A stretch of 64,000 bases of DNA, from positions 62,001 through 126,000 of the forward strand of contig NZ_JAHGVE010000014.1 of NCBI RefSeq assembly GCF_018835585.1. Direction: 5' to 3'. The stretch is from Pelorhabdus rhamnosifermentans. GTDB taxonomy: Bacteria > Bacillota > Negativicutes > UMGS1260. The position numbers and the translations under genes are program-made. Below, piece after piece: positions 1 through 8,653 of this stretch (within the stretch, counting starts at the first letter, position 1; each line of letters begins with the position of its first letter). The notes beneath the pieces are model-generated. The model did not search any database. It was not told the DNA's origin and saw only the letters and a list, made by a program, of their open reading frames with translations.

Positions 1-676
1 GAGTCATTTCATATGTTATATGCTGACTGTCATTGAAAACAAAATACAAGTAATGGCTGGACAATATCAGAACACCGCGTTTAGCCTTCGATTCAACCTG
101 ACCGACAACACAATAAAATGTCTCTCCCAGCCATAAGGCTGGGGGACTTTTTTTTATGAGATCTTGCTCACTTTCAGCTAGCTCACGCAACAGTGAGTCA
201 GGGAATGTATCATGAGAAACGACTTCACCACGAACAACCGAAAATAAGGCACCGACTGACTGACACGCCTTCATGACAGGCAATACATCTACCCAATGAC
301 TCTTATACATCAAAATAGCCGGTGTCATATCGACGGCCAACCGAACAGCGAAACGTTCCCGCTGAAGTAAACCTGTAAGCTTACAAAACAATTCTTCTTT
401 ATTTGGACAATATTTTAAAACAAGCGTACAATTTTCATCCGCCACAGGCAACAATGCTGCCGTAGCTTCCGGTACTTGAAGATTAAATGAAAGATCCGGC
501 ATAGCAACGCTGATTTCTTGTTTAGCAAGTTTTCGTTGTTTTACCTTATGCTTATCTTTGTGCTTTTTTTCATGAATCTTTTTACCACAATAGGGACAAA
601 ATCGAAACACATCAGAAATCGTTAACTTTTCACCACAAAAGGGGCAATATTGAACAGCAATGATTGGTGTTGTCAT
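1..676 (-). CDS. Zinc-ribbon protein of unknown function, 3' end outside window
   Basis: The reading frame starts at an ATG at 676, 8 bases after a GGAGG site, and stays open to base 1, so the C-terminus is missing. The first 30 residues hold two CxxC pairs (CPFCGEK and CPYCGKK), a zinc ribbon of the zf-ribbon_3 kind. A Lys/His-rich linker follows, then at least 180 residues of mixed alpha/beta character that I do not recognise. It begins 15 bases after the stop of the membrane protein gene at 691-2448, so the two are probably co-transcribed. Cytoplasmic location is inferred from the absence of a signal peptide. Confidence 0.7.
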   Translation of the reverse strand, partial: MTTPIIAVQYCPFCGEKLTISDVFRFCPYCGKKIHEKKHKDKHKVKQRKLAKQEISVAMPDLSFNLQVPEATAALLPVADENCTLVLKYCPNKEELFCKLTGLLQRERFAVRLAVDMTPAILMYKSHWVDVLPVMKACQSVGALFSVVRGEVVSHDTFPDSLLRELAESEQDLIKKSPPALWLGETFYCVVGQVESKAKRGVLILSSHYLYFVFNDSQHITYEMT

Positions 677-690
677 GAGCTATTCCTCCA

Positions 691-2448
691 TCACAGTGAA
701 TTCTGAAATTCTCGTACTGTAACAATGGGTTCCTGGCTGTCTAAAAAACCGATATCCACTTTATCGCCGATTTGCGTTAAGGGAAGTCGCGGCGAAACTT
801 GAACCGTCGAAACAAAAACCCTCGGATCGCCTTCAATCATAAAGTAGAAGTAAGATTCTCCGCCTTTCACAGCGGATGTAAACCGAACAATTTTCCCCGT
901 AAGTTTTACATCTTTTTGTTCACTGCCAGGTACAAATTGATTTCCCTGACTGGCCAGTGTCTGACGATAAGTACGCAGTGCGGATTCAACGTCAGCTCCA
1001 ACACCGACGAGATTGTAATTTTCTACCGAAACAAATGAAACAGCTTTTAACAATCCTTCCTTATCCTTGAGTGGAGCAATATAAGTAGGTACACCATAAA
1101 TATTGTACAAAATTGGTTCTGCTGACCGATACCCTTTTTCTTGAACCTGACCTTCAGCCGATTTTTTTGCTCCCTCTTCTGTCGCCCCCGAAACCTTATA
1201 CCACTTAGCTTCTTTCGTGCGCGAATTAACCAAAATAAAACCTACTGTACTTTCATCCTTACCAGAAGAAGTAATTCCTGTATACCAGTACACATTATTG
1301 TCATCACCATAAATAAGATTAAGACCATTTCCTGCTGGCTTCAACGTTCCTGTCTTAGTCAAGAGAGCATTCCAATAACCATTAATATACTCACCCCAAT
1401 GAACAATCTGACGGTAAATCGTTGCTTCCGGCTGTAACCTGTCAATCCAGGCTGGAGCCTGATCTAACGCATAAGTTTGTATTTCACCTGTCTGAGCATT
1501 AACAGTCGCCACTCCTACTGCATCCGCCCCCTGGTAACCTACTTTATTTTTATAGAGTGTTACCACCCAATAAGGATGATAATCATCATCAATTTCAAAA
1601 GAAAAATCTGTCATTCCTACATTCATAATGCCATGAAAATAAAGGTAACGTGGCAAAAGATCGAATAAAAATCCTTGTGTTTGAACCTTAATATGAACAT
1701 CTTGTCCATCTACAGTCTGTACTAATCGAACATCTTGTGGATTCGTTGCGGAAACCATGACATAGCCTTTACTGCCAAGCTGATGATTCATGAGCCATTG
1801 AAAAAAGCCTCGATGTTCAAGCGGCGCCACGTAATAAAGTTTATCACGGACTTTTTGCAGCACAAGTTCACCTAATTGAACTTCACTGCCTAAAGCTGGA
1901 ACTTCACCAATTTTTTTATCAGCAAGTTTACGAGCCGTTTCTTCATCTACAATGCGAATTTGTGACAGAGATATCGGTGCCACATCGGTTGTAAAAGAAC
2001 TCTCTGTTACAGGTCCAAGGAGGTTCCGAAATGCCTGGCTATAAAAAAGCGGTGTACTTGTCAAAAAAGGCAACACAAATAAATTTACCAAACCAATGAC
2101 AACAAAAAATCCGCCTAACCCAAGAATGATTTTAACTTTCCTGCTAGATACAGACCGTTTGACTGAAATATCAATGACCTGATCAGGATTCTTAAGCTCT
2201 ATCCCGAACATTTTTAATAAAACAGCCAGCCAGCGCCGCTCTGACATATAGGCCGAGAGATTTTTTATCATATGTGTGACTGCATAAAATAGCAAACCTC
2301 CACCCCAAAGTAGGGCAAGTGGCGACCAATCAATAAAACCATATGACAAAACTGGCAAATGGAAAAAGATATATAACAAAGTAAAGAAAATAACAGCAGC
2401 TAATACGCGCACAATTTTTCGCTCCCTTAGGTTCATTCTATTGCTCAA
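691..2448 (-). CDS. Uncharacterised membrane protein with large extracytoplasmic domain
   Basis: The protein has 585 residues. Hydrophobic segments lie at about residues 13-32, 40-60 and 105-128; the remaining 450 residues are soluble and probably outside the membrane, with repeated Tyr/Trp-rich strands such as PYWVVTLYK and NVYWYTGITS that suggest a beta-rich fold. I do not recognise a catalytic motif. The frame opens with a TTG (2448), and an ATG four codons later (2436) is an alternative start; neither has a strong ribosome binding site. It precedes the zinc-ribbon gene by 15 bases and probably forms an operon with it. Confidence 0.7.
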   Translation of the reverse strand: MSNRMNLRERKIVRVLAAVIFFTLLYIFFHLPVLSYGFIDWSPLALLWGGGLLFYAVTHMIKNLSAYMSERRWLAVLLKMFGIELKNPDQVIDISVKRSVSSRKVKIILGLGGFFVVIGLVNLFVLPFLTSTPLFYSQAFRNLLGPVTESSFTTDVAPISLSQIRIVDEETARKLADKKIGEVPALGSEVQLGELVLQKVRDKLYYVAPLEHRGFFQWLMNHQLGSKGYVMVSATNPQDVRLVQTVDGQDVHIKVQTQGFLFDLLPRYLYFHGIMNVGMTDFSFEIDDDYHPYWVVTLYKNKVGYQGADAVGVATVNAQTGEIQTYALDQAPAWIDRLQPEATIYRQIVHWGEYINGYWNALLTKTGTLKPAGNGLNLIYGDDNNVYWYTGITSSGKDESTVGFILVNSRTKEAKWYKVSGATEEGAKKSAEGQVQEKGYRSAEPILYNIYGVPTYIAPLKDKEGLLKAVSFVSVENYNLVGVGADVESALRTYRQTLASQGNQFVPGSEQKDVKLTGKIVRFTSAVKGGESYFYFMIEGDPRVFVSTVQVSPRLPLTQIGDKVDIGFLDSQEPIVTVREFQNSL

Positions 2449-2516
2449 TAACCTGCTTTAGCCAAACTCGTTTACTTGTTTGACAAAATTGTAGCATAAA
2501 GCCGAGTCAAAGGCAA

Positions 2517-4178
2517 TTACTCCCAGACAATAAGCAGGTTTTCAATGGTTTTTTTCAATATCAGCGGCATAGCATCCAATGAATAGGGAATACTGAGTCG
2601 CTCAGAAAGCTTATGAGCATCCTTGCCAAAAGGCCCGATATTTACAACAGGCATATTAATGGACTGAATTTCTTCGACAGGAAGCCGATATTTTTTGCCC
2701 CATGCCGGCATATTACGCGTCAAGCGCTTAACATTGCCAGGGTCTTTACTGATATTACAAAAACTCAAATCAGAAATAAAGGGATAAAACTTCTTAACGA
2801 CCACATCATAGGAATACTCCTGTTTAACAGTCGCAATCGCCCCATCTAACGCATCAAATAATGCTTGTTCTTTAGCGTTTTTTCCTGTCACATAGTTGTG
2901 AGCATAATAAGGGGGCGCAAAGTACACAATAATTTTAGAATTTTGATTGGAATAATGTCGATGAACTTCTTCGACAATTTTCAATGAAAATTCACGATCA
3001 TCGACGCCTTGAGCTAATAATTTTTCGGATAAACAGGTAATAATCTGATCAATTTCATCACCTAATTCGCCTTTCACCGCTTGATAAAGTTCTTCATATG
3101 TCAGTACCTTTGTTTCCCACGGCAAGGAATGAAAGGGAATATGAGTAAGTGAGCAATACTTTTTATATTGGTCGTTTAAACGTACAATCACACTGTCAAA
3201 CGACGACTGTGCTACCTTTCGGCATTTCTCCAACACCTCAGACGGTTGACTGGTATGAGTGGAAAAATTAAAATACATCGTAACGGCATTCGTTGTCTGC
3301 ACGGAATACTCTGTCTTCAAATCTCTTTGATACAAGCTGACAGGTGGCAGAGTCACCTCCCCATCGGCATAGTCACATAAATCCGTATTATAATCCATTT
3401 GATAAAGCACTTCTGAAGCAAGCAAATTGGCATCAATACCATTAAACGCTTCCCCCACATGTGTTTCTTCACCATATAAATAAAAGCAAGGCAAAAGTTT
3501 GCCTACTGTCCCAACATAGACATAACGATGATCATCACCTGGATAGTGTGTCGTCGTGTAATCCGTATCAATAGCTGTAAGGAACTGGAGATTTTGATTT
3601 TTGGCAAGAGCCGCTACTGCTTTAACTGCAGCAAGCATTCCGGCTGAATCTCCCTCTTCATCAGGAACAAATACAAAAACCAGATTACCTGTTAATTCTG
3701 CTGTGCGCGTCGAAAAATGTTCCAGCATCACAAGCTGAGCTGCAACACCTGTTTTCATATCAAGCATGCCACGACCAAAAATCCAGTCAGGCGACTCAAT
3801 TTCGACTAGCGTTTCCGCATTAAATTGGATGGTTTTCAACCGCTTTTTCAATTCATCTGAATCTGTCGCATACTCTTTAAGTTCTGCATAATCCTGAATG
3901 CCCACGGTATCAATATGTCCCAGACAAAGAATAGTCGGAATAGCAGCTTGGGAAATACATTCTCCTTCCACAATAGCCATAACATATTTGCGCCCGATCC
4001 TATCACCTGGAATAGGCGACAAACTGAGTAATTCCGGTTTGCTTTGAAAATAAGGCAGCTCCTGTAAATCTTGATATAGTGTCTCAGCAATTAATACTTC
4101 CCCTGCTGTACCGACAATGCTAGAAATATGCGTCAGTTTCAAGGCAATTTCCAGCATTTTTTTCCCAAAATCGTTCAC
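2517..4178 (-). CDS. M20 family metallohydrolase, RocB type
   Basis: This 553-residue protein has the metal-binding plan of M20/ArgE/DapE hydrolases: GHID near residues 87-90, GRGMLDMKTG around 135-144 and VPDEEGDSAG around 171-180. The length and order match the RocB family, which is linked with arginine use in Bacillus but has no settled reaction, so the substrate here is open. The start is a GTG preceded by GGGGGAG. There is no signal peptide, so it is probably cytoplasmic. It is divergent from the transporter at 4377, which may carry a related substrate (inference from position only). Confidence 0.85.
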   Translation of the reverse strand: MNDFGKKMLEIALKLTHISSIVGTAGEVLIAETLYQDLQELPYFQSKPELLSLSPIPGDRIGRKYVMAIVEGECISQAAIPTILCLGHIDTVGIQDYAELKEYATDSDELKKRLKTIQFNAETLVEIESPDWIFGRGMLDMKTGVAAQLVMLEHFSTRTAELTGNLVFVFVPDEEGDSAGMLAAVKAVAALAKNQNLQFLTAIDTDYTTTHYPGDDHRYVYVGTVGKLLPCFYLYGEETHVGEAFNGIDANLLASEVLYQMDYNTDLCDYADGEVTLPPVSLYQRDLKTEYSVQTTNAVTMYFNFSTHTSQPSEVLEKCRKVAQSSFDSVIVRLNDQYKKYCSLTHIPFHSLPWETKVLTYEELYQAVKGELGDEIDQIITCLSEKLLAQGVDDREFSLKIVEEVHRHYSNQNSKIIVYFAPPYYAHNYVTGKNAKEQALFDALDGAIATVKQEYSYDVVVKKFYPFISDLSFCNISKDPGNVKRLTRNMPAWGKKYRLPVEEIQSINMPVVNIGPFGKDAHKLSERLSIPYSLDAMPLILKKTIENLLIVWE

Positions 4179-4376
4179 TCTGTCTCCCCCTTATTTTCAA
4201 CGTGATATTCATCACAAGAACAATTAATTCGACAGGAATCTGAAAATCCTTTTTATTGTGCCAAATTTAAAAATTAAATAATATTTTTATTTTCTAACAG
4301 GATTCGTCTTAAATCTATGTAATATATTGAAAATAATATTCTCGGTCTGCTCTATACACATTGAGGAGGTTACTTC

Positions 4377-5309
4377 ATGGAATTATTAGAAAAAATATCC
4401 AAAACAATCACCAAATTATTTCCCCTTTGGGTCGTAATTATTGCGCTCATTGCCTTTTTTGCCCCTGATCCTTTCAAACCGTTTTCATCAACCATTCCTT
4501 ATTTTTTAGGTATTATTATGCTTGGTATGGGCCTTACCATGTCCATTGACGACTTCAAACTCGTACTTTCGCGTCCCAAAGATGTACTATGCGGCGTAGG
4601 CCTTCGCTATTTCATTATGCCTTTGGTAGGGTACACTGTAGCGAAACTACTAGACTTACCACCCTCACTGGCAGCCGGGCTCATTCTTGTTGGATGTTGC
4701 CCCAGTGGAACAGCCTCAAATGTCATGACCTTCCTTGCCAAAGGCGACACAGCCTTATCTGTTACCGTTTCCAGTATCAATACCATACTGGCCCCGCTAC
4801 TCACGCCCTACATTTTTTTACTTCTCGCTGGTACGCTACTACCAATTAATGCCGAAGCCTTGCTCATTGATATATTAAAGATCGTGCTACTGCCCATTGC
4901 CCTTGGCATTGGACTGCGCACAATTGCCTCAGGATTTGTTGACAGTATCATGAAAATTGTCCCTGTTGTATCCGTTGTGGCAATTATTTTCGTCATCTCC
5001 GTCGTTGTTGCACTGAACGCCGCCAAATTAGCCACAGTAGCCGGTCTGGTCTTTTTAGCTGTAGCCCTTCATAATGCCTTTGGTTTACTTCTTGGCTATG
5101 GCGCATCACGCACAATTGGACTAGGACAACAACAAGCACGCGCCATTGCTTTTGAAATTGGCATGGAAAATTCCGGTCTCGCCGTAGCCTTGGCTTTAGT
5201 TCATCTCGATCCAATTGCCGCCATTCCTGGTGCAATTTTTAGTGTCTGGCACAATCTGACTGGATCGACTCTCGCTGGTTTCTGGAGTTCCCGCTCACAA
5301 AAAGGCTAA
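4377..5309 (+). CDS. Bile acid:sodium symporter family (BASS) transporter
   Basis: The 310-residue protein is nearly all hydrophobic, with nine or ten predicted membrane helices. It shows BASS-family marks: a GMGLTMSIDDF stretch near residue 50, GCCPSGTASNVMTFLAKGD near 105-123 (a helix break at the sodium site) and FEIGMENSGLAVALA near 260. The family moves organic anions such as bile acids, pantoate or oxoacids with sodium; the substrate cannot be read from the sequence. The start has GAGGAGG eight bases upstream. The gene is alone on its strand and is closed by the hairpin at 5349-5390. Confidence 0.85.
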   Translation: MELLEKISKTITKLFPLWVVIIALIAFFAPDPFKPFSSTIPYFLGIIMLGMGLTMSIDDFKLVLSRPKDVLCGVGLRYFIMPLVGYTVAKLLDLPPSLAAGLILVGCCPSGTASNVMTFLAKGDTALSVTVSSINTILAPLLTPYIFLLLAGTLLPINAEALLIDILKIVLLPIALGIGLRTIASGFVDSIMKIVPVVSVVAIIFVISVVVALNAAKLATVAGLVFLAVALHNAFGLLLGYGASRTIGLGQQQARAIAFEIGMENSGLAVALALVHLDPIAAIPGAIFSVWHNLTGSTLAGFWSSRSQKG

Positions 5310-5348
5310 AAAAATTTACTTTTTCAACTTATACTTTCAATCCATTAA

Positions 5349-5390
5349 AAAGGAGTTGCATGGAAATTTACGTTTCCATGCAACTCCTTT
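5349..5390. terminator. Bidirectional intrinsic terminator
   Basis: An 18-base perfect inverted repeat (AAAGGAGTTGCATGGAAA and its complement) around a 6-base loop lies between two convergent genes. A-tracts and T-tracts on both sides let it serve the transporter gene on the plus strand and the lipoprotein gene on the minus strand. Confidence 0.85.
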
Positions 5391-5402
5391 AACTATTCCT
5401 CT

Positions 5403-5867
5403 TTATATACTGAGTAACATTTGTGCCAGCAATTGATACTTCGCTTCTTTGTAAATTTTACTCATATCGACAATGTACCACTCGCCGCCTACTTTTTCCA
5501 GCCCCACAGGTTTTACCTGAATAGCCAGACTGTCCTTTTGTTGCAACGTTGCCACAACAACGGCATACGTTCCTTGCTGGGTTACCTGATTCAATGATAA
5601 CAAGTTCGTATTTTTTAAACTTGTCACATCGTTTTGACCTGTTAACGCACTGTATGGCGAACTGTCAGCCAAAGATTCGGGAGAAATGTACAAAGCCGCT
5701 TCAGTCAGACGATTATTTTTCGCAGCATCATACACTGTTTTAACAACTGCATCTGGTGCAAGATCAGGAACACGTTGCGCCGCAGGGCCGCTACAACCGG
5801 CAAGCAAGAAGAATGAGACTATTACAAGCACACTAAGTAAAGAAAATTTTCTCATATCATGAAACAT
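5403..5867 (-). CDS. Small lipoprotein of unknown function
   Basis: The 154-residue protein starts with a lipoprotein signal: MRKF, a hydrophobic stretch, then the lipobox LLAGC with Cys near residue 25. The mature part begins with a helix resembling the NTF2-like fold of DUF4878-type lipoproteins (VVKTVYDAAKNN, LTEAALYISPES) and continues with beta strands ending in GGEWYIVDM. That comparison is from memory and tentative. The first ATG (5867) is preferred because AAGGGG lies 8 bases before it. It is the only gene in its transcript. Confidence 0.75.
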   Translation of the reverse strand: MFHDMRKFSLLSVLVIVSFFLLAGCSGPAAQRVPDLAPDAVVKTVYDAAKNNRLTEAALYISPESLADSSPYSALTGQNDVTSLKNTNLLSLNQVTQQGTYAVVVATLQQKDSLAIQVKPVGLEKVGGEWYIVDMSKIYKEAKYQLLAQMLLSI

Positions 5868-5981
5868 AGATTCAACCCCTTGTTATTTTAAGTAAACTTA
5901 TTATGTATAGTATATAATAAACAAAACTAGCCGTCATATGTAATTGTTTCCATGCAGAATTCACCATTCATACAGGTCAAA

Positions 5982-6007
5982 TTTTATGTGATAGTTATCA
6001 CATAAAA
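5982..6007. promoter_or_regulatory. CRP/FNR-type operator upstream of cupin gene
   Basis: The sequence TTTTATGTGATAG-TTATCACATAAAA is a 26-base palindrome with 12 of 13 arm positions matching, built on TGTGA-N6-TCACA, the classic site of CRP/FNR-superfamily regulators. It lies about 65 bases upstream of the cupin start. A possible promoter follows (TTGATA at 6017-6022, TATACT at 6042-6047, 19-base spacer), placing the operator just upstream of -35, an activator position. Which regulator binds is unknown. Confidence 0.7.
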
Positions 6008-6073
6008 AAGTTAATCTTGATAGTATACTAAAAGTAACAATTATACTAAACAATTCACAAGGAGGTCCATGCA

Positions 6074-6412
6074 ATGAGTCAATCCTTTTTAAAGAATATT
6101 GAATTTGGACAAGTTTTACCATTTGCCCAGCTTGTTGAATATCAGCAAGGCCGAGTAGTTAGTCTCACCTTAGTCCAGAAAGATTTTCTTTCCATGACGC
6201 TATTTGCTTTTTCAAAAGGAGAAAGCATTAGTACCCATTCTTCACCTGGCGATGCCTTCGTCTACATTCTGGATGGTCAAGCAGATATTACGATTGGTAC
6301 GGACAGCCATACTGTAAAAACAGGCGAAGCCCTCGTCATGCCTTCAAACACACCGCACGGTCTAACTGCTACAGAAAATTTCAAAATGCTGCTCATTGTT
6401 GTCTTTCAGTAA
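6074..6412 (+). CDS. Small cupin-domain protein
   Basis: This 112-residue single-domain protein has the two cupin motifs: motif 1 with STHSSPGDAFVYILDGQ (residues about 55-72) and motif 2 with GEALVMPSNTPHGL (about 90-103). The usual metal ligands are partly kept (His in motif 1, His in PHGL), so metal binding is plausible. No catalytic role is known for such stand-alone cupins. AAGGAGG lies 9 bases upstream of the ATG. It is a single-gene unit behind the palindromic operator at 5982 and ends in the hairpin at 6427. Confidence 0.85.
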   Translation: MSQSFLKNIEFGQVLPFAQLVEYQQGRVVSLTLVQKDFLSMTLFAFSKGESISTHSSPGDAFVYILDGQADITIGTDSHTVKTGEALVMPSNTPHGLTATENFKMLLIVVFQ

Positions 6413-6426
6413 CATTTTGTAACAAA

Positions 6427-6466
6427 AACAAGTAAGTCCGTATCATTCGATACGGACTTACTTGTT
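6427..6466. terminator. Intrinsic terminator, probably bidirectional
   Basis: An 18-base perfect stem (AACAAGTAAGTCCGTATC and complement) with an ATTC loop follows the cupin gene. Read on the minus strand it also closes whatever is transcribed through the TPP aptamer at 6557-6644. Confidence 0.85.
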
Positions 6467-6556
6467 CTTGTACATAAGATATATATATACCTCCCCTTGT
6501 GTAAGCTGCGGTTTTGCTATACGCAGGTTGAAACGTATAGCCTTAATCGCTTTGCA

Positions 6557-6644
6557 CTCCCTTCGCTGGCATTATCCAGAACCGGTTATGCGGTTCGAAA
6601 CAAGGTAAAATAGTTCCTGCTCAGCCAGATTCATCTAGCTCCCC
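6557..6644 (-). promoter_or_regulatory. TPP riboswitch aptamer without a downstream gene
   Basis: Read on the minus strand the segment runs GGGGAGC, then CTGGCTGAGCAGGAAC, a variable P3-type hairpin, GAACCGC...GGTTC, CTGGATAATGCCAGCG and AAGGGAG. These are the conserved blocks of the thi-box: CUGAGA (here CTGAGC), the GGATAATGCCAGCG pyrophosphate-sensing block and the closing GGGA stem. About 60 bases later is a GGGGAGGT site with an ATG opening only a four-codon frame (MYKNK-less: Met-Tyr-Lys-Asn-Lys-stop), which runs into the terminator at 6427. No thiamine gene follows, so this is an orphan or relic switch. Confidence 0.85.
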
Positions 6645-6698
6645 AGTAACTTAATTATTTAATTCTACTTGTAGTCTATTATTTCCATATATCTTGGG

Positions 6699-8543
6699 CT
6701 AAACAACCTCAACGTGATAGGTCTTCAGCCAAGCGTTTACCTGAATAAGATAGGCAAAGAGCTGCACCTTACTCATGAGCTGTCCAAACCAGGGAATATT
6801 CGCGTTCGGCTCATCCGTCTGAGCATACTGGCGAATTTTATTCCCATCAATAAACCGATTGAGCGGTGCCTGAGTATCATTAATAATCTCCAAAGCCTCT
6901 GTTTTTACTAATTCATAATATAAAGGATGATAAGTCTTCGGATAGGGGCTTTTCTTGCGCCATAATACATCTTCAGGCAGCCAGCCTGTCAAAGCATGAC
7001 GAAGTAAACCCTTTTCGCGGTCTTGGTAATTTTTCATCGGCCAGGGAACATTCCAAACATAATCGACAATGCGATGATCACAGAAGGGAACCCTCACTTC
7101 CAGCCCAAAAGCCATACTCATCCGATCTTTTCGATCAAGCAACGTTGGCATAAACCGCGTTAAACTCAAATAGAAAATTTCTCTCATCCTGGCTGCTGCC
7201 TTTTCCTCGCCAGGCAAGGCAGGAACTTCAGCAAGAGCCTCTTCATAGCGCGCGCGCGAATAGGCCTCGGGTTTAATATAATCACGTATCTCCGGTCGCA
7301 GCCATTCACTTCGATAAGCTACATGATTAGACCAGGGAAAAGTATCTGCCGCAATCATGTCAGGACGGCGAAACCAAGGATACCCCCCGAATATTTCATC
7401 AGCACACTCGCCAGAAAGCGCAACCGTAGCACCCTTACGTATTTCTTTGCAAAACAGATAAAGTGATGTATCCACGTCAGCCATGCCCGGAAAATCGCGG
7501 GCAATCGTAGCCGCTTGAAGAGTTTGGGCAAGTTCAGGAATGGTGACAATAATATTATGATGATGAGTTTGCAAAAAGTCTGCCATTCGCTTAACCCAGG
7601 GAGTATCACTGTTGGGCTGAAAAGCATTCGCTGTAAAAAATTGCTCATTGTCTGGGTAATCCACTGAATAAGTATGAAGCTTCTCTCCCCCCTGTTTACG
7701 ATATTCATTCACAACAATGGCAGTTAAAGCACTAGAATCCAGTCCACCGGAAAGTAACGTACATACAGGCACATCAGCAACTAATTGACGAACAACGGCA
7801 TCTTGGACCAAAGTACGCACCGTGTCAACAGTTTTGTCAAAACTGTCTTCATGTTCTTTCGATTCTAACGACCAATAGCGTCGGATATTTAGTCCTGCTT
7901 TGGTATAAATCGCCATATGGCCAGCTTTTAATTCATGAACACCTAAATAAATACCATGACCCGGAGTCCGAGCCGGTCCAAGGGCAAAAATTTCCGCCAA
8001 ACCTTCACTATCGACAATAGGCTGAATCAACGGATGAGCTAAGAGAGCCTTTACTTCTGAACCAAACAGAAATAATGCTCCCCGCTTCGCATAGAAAAAA
8101 GGTTTGACACCAATACGATCCCGCGCCATAAACAATCGCTGCTCTTTCTCATCCCAAATGGCAAAGGCAAAAATGCCATTAAATTTCTCAACACACTCAG
8201 GTCCCCACTCCATATAGGCCTTTAACAACACTTCCGTATCCGAATGGGTCGTAAAAGAATGTCCTTTCAGCACCAATTCATGCTGAATTTCCGAAGTATT
8301 ATAAAGTTCACCATTATAAGTAATGGCATATTCGTAATCACCTTGCCGCCGAATCATTGGCTGCGCTCCCCCGATAGGGTCAACCACACTGAGACGGCGG
8401 TGACCCAGGGCTGTACAGCCTTTGAGATACGTCCCTGACGCATCCGGTCCTCGCACGGCCAAAGTCTCCACCATAGCCGAAAGAATCGGTTCCACCTGTT
8501 TGACAGGCTTTTCCCAGTCAATCCAACCTGTTATTCCACACAA
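6699..8543 (-). CDS. asnB: Asparagine synthase (glutamine-hydrolysing)
   Basis: The enzyme makes asparagine from aspartate, ATP and glutamine. The 614-residue protein opens with MCGITGW, giving the class II glutaminase nucleophile Cys2 after Met removal; RGPDASG and GELYN are further glutaminase motifs. The synthetase half has the ATP pyrophosphatase loop LLSGGLDSSALTA near residue 265, and SGECADEIFGGYPW. The start is a TTG, fixed by the need for Cys at position 2, with GGGAG ten bases upstream. It lies downstream of clpB, which has its own terminator. Length is typical of the AsnB/AsnO group. Confidence 0.93.
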   Translation of the reverse strand: MCGITGWIDWEKPVKQVEPILSAMVETLAVRGPDASGTYLKGCTALGHRRLSVVDPIGGAQPMIRRQGDYEYAITYNGELYNTSEIQHELVLKGHSFTTHSDTEVLLKAYMEWGPECVEKFNGIFAFAIWDEKEQRLFMARDRIGVKPFFYAKRGALFLFGSEVKALLAHPLIQPIVDSEGLAEIFALGPARTPGHGIYLGVHELKAGHMAIYTKAGLNIRRYWSLESKEHEDSFDKTVDTVRTLVQDAVVRQLVADVPVCTLLSGGLDSSALTAIVVNEYRKQGGEKLHTYSVDYPDNEQFFTANAFQPNSDTPWVKRMADFLQTHHHNIIVTIPELAQTLQAATIARDFPGMADVDTSLYLFCKEIRKGATVALSGECADEIFGGYPWFRRPDMIAADTFPWSNHVAYRSEWLRPEIRDYIKPEAYSRARYEEALAEVPALPGEEKAAARMREIFYLSLTRFMPTLLDRKDRMSMAFGLEVRVPFCDHRIVDYVWNVPWPMKNYQDREKGLLRHALTGWLPEDVLWRKKSPYPKTYHPLYYELVKTEALEIINDTQAPLNRFIDGNKIRQYAQTDEPNANIPWFGQLMSKVQLFAYLIQVNAWLKTYHVEVV

Positions 8544-8635
8544 AACGGCTCATCTCCCTCATTCTTGAGACCGTGCTCTTTCCATGCACTATAAGATAAT
8601 CTATGAAAGGAGAGATTCTTTTGCCACAGAAAAAA

Positions 8636-8653
8636 AGGCTGCTAATTCGCAGC
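8636..8653 (-). terminator. clpB terminator overlapping its stop codon
   Basis: GGGCTGCGAATTAGCAGCC followed by a run of seven T on the minus strand makes a short strong hairpin that includes the clpB stop codon at 8642. It separates clpB from asnB. Confidence 0.8.

Noticed and set aside
6474-6498. Four-codon frame after the TPP aptamer as a real gene
   Set aside because: It has a ribosome site but ends at once inside the terminator; kept only as a sign of gene loss.
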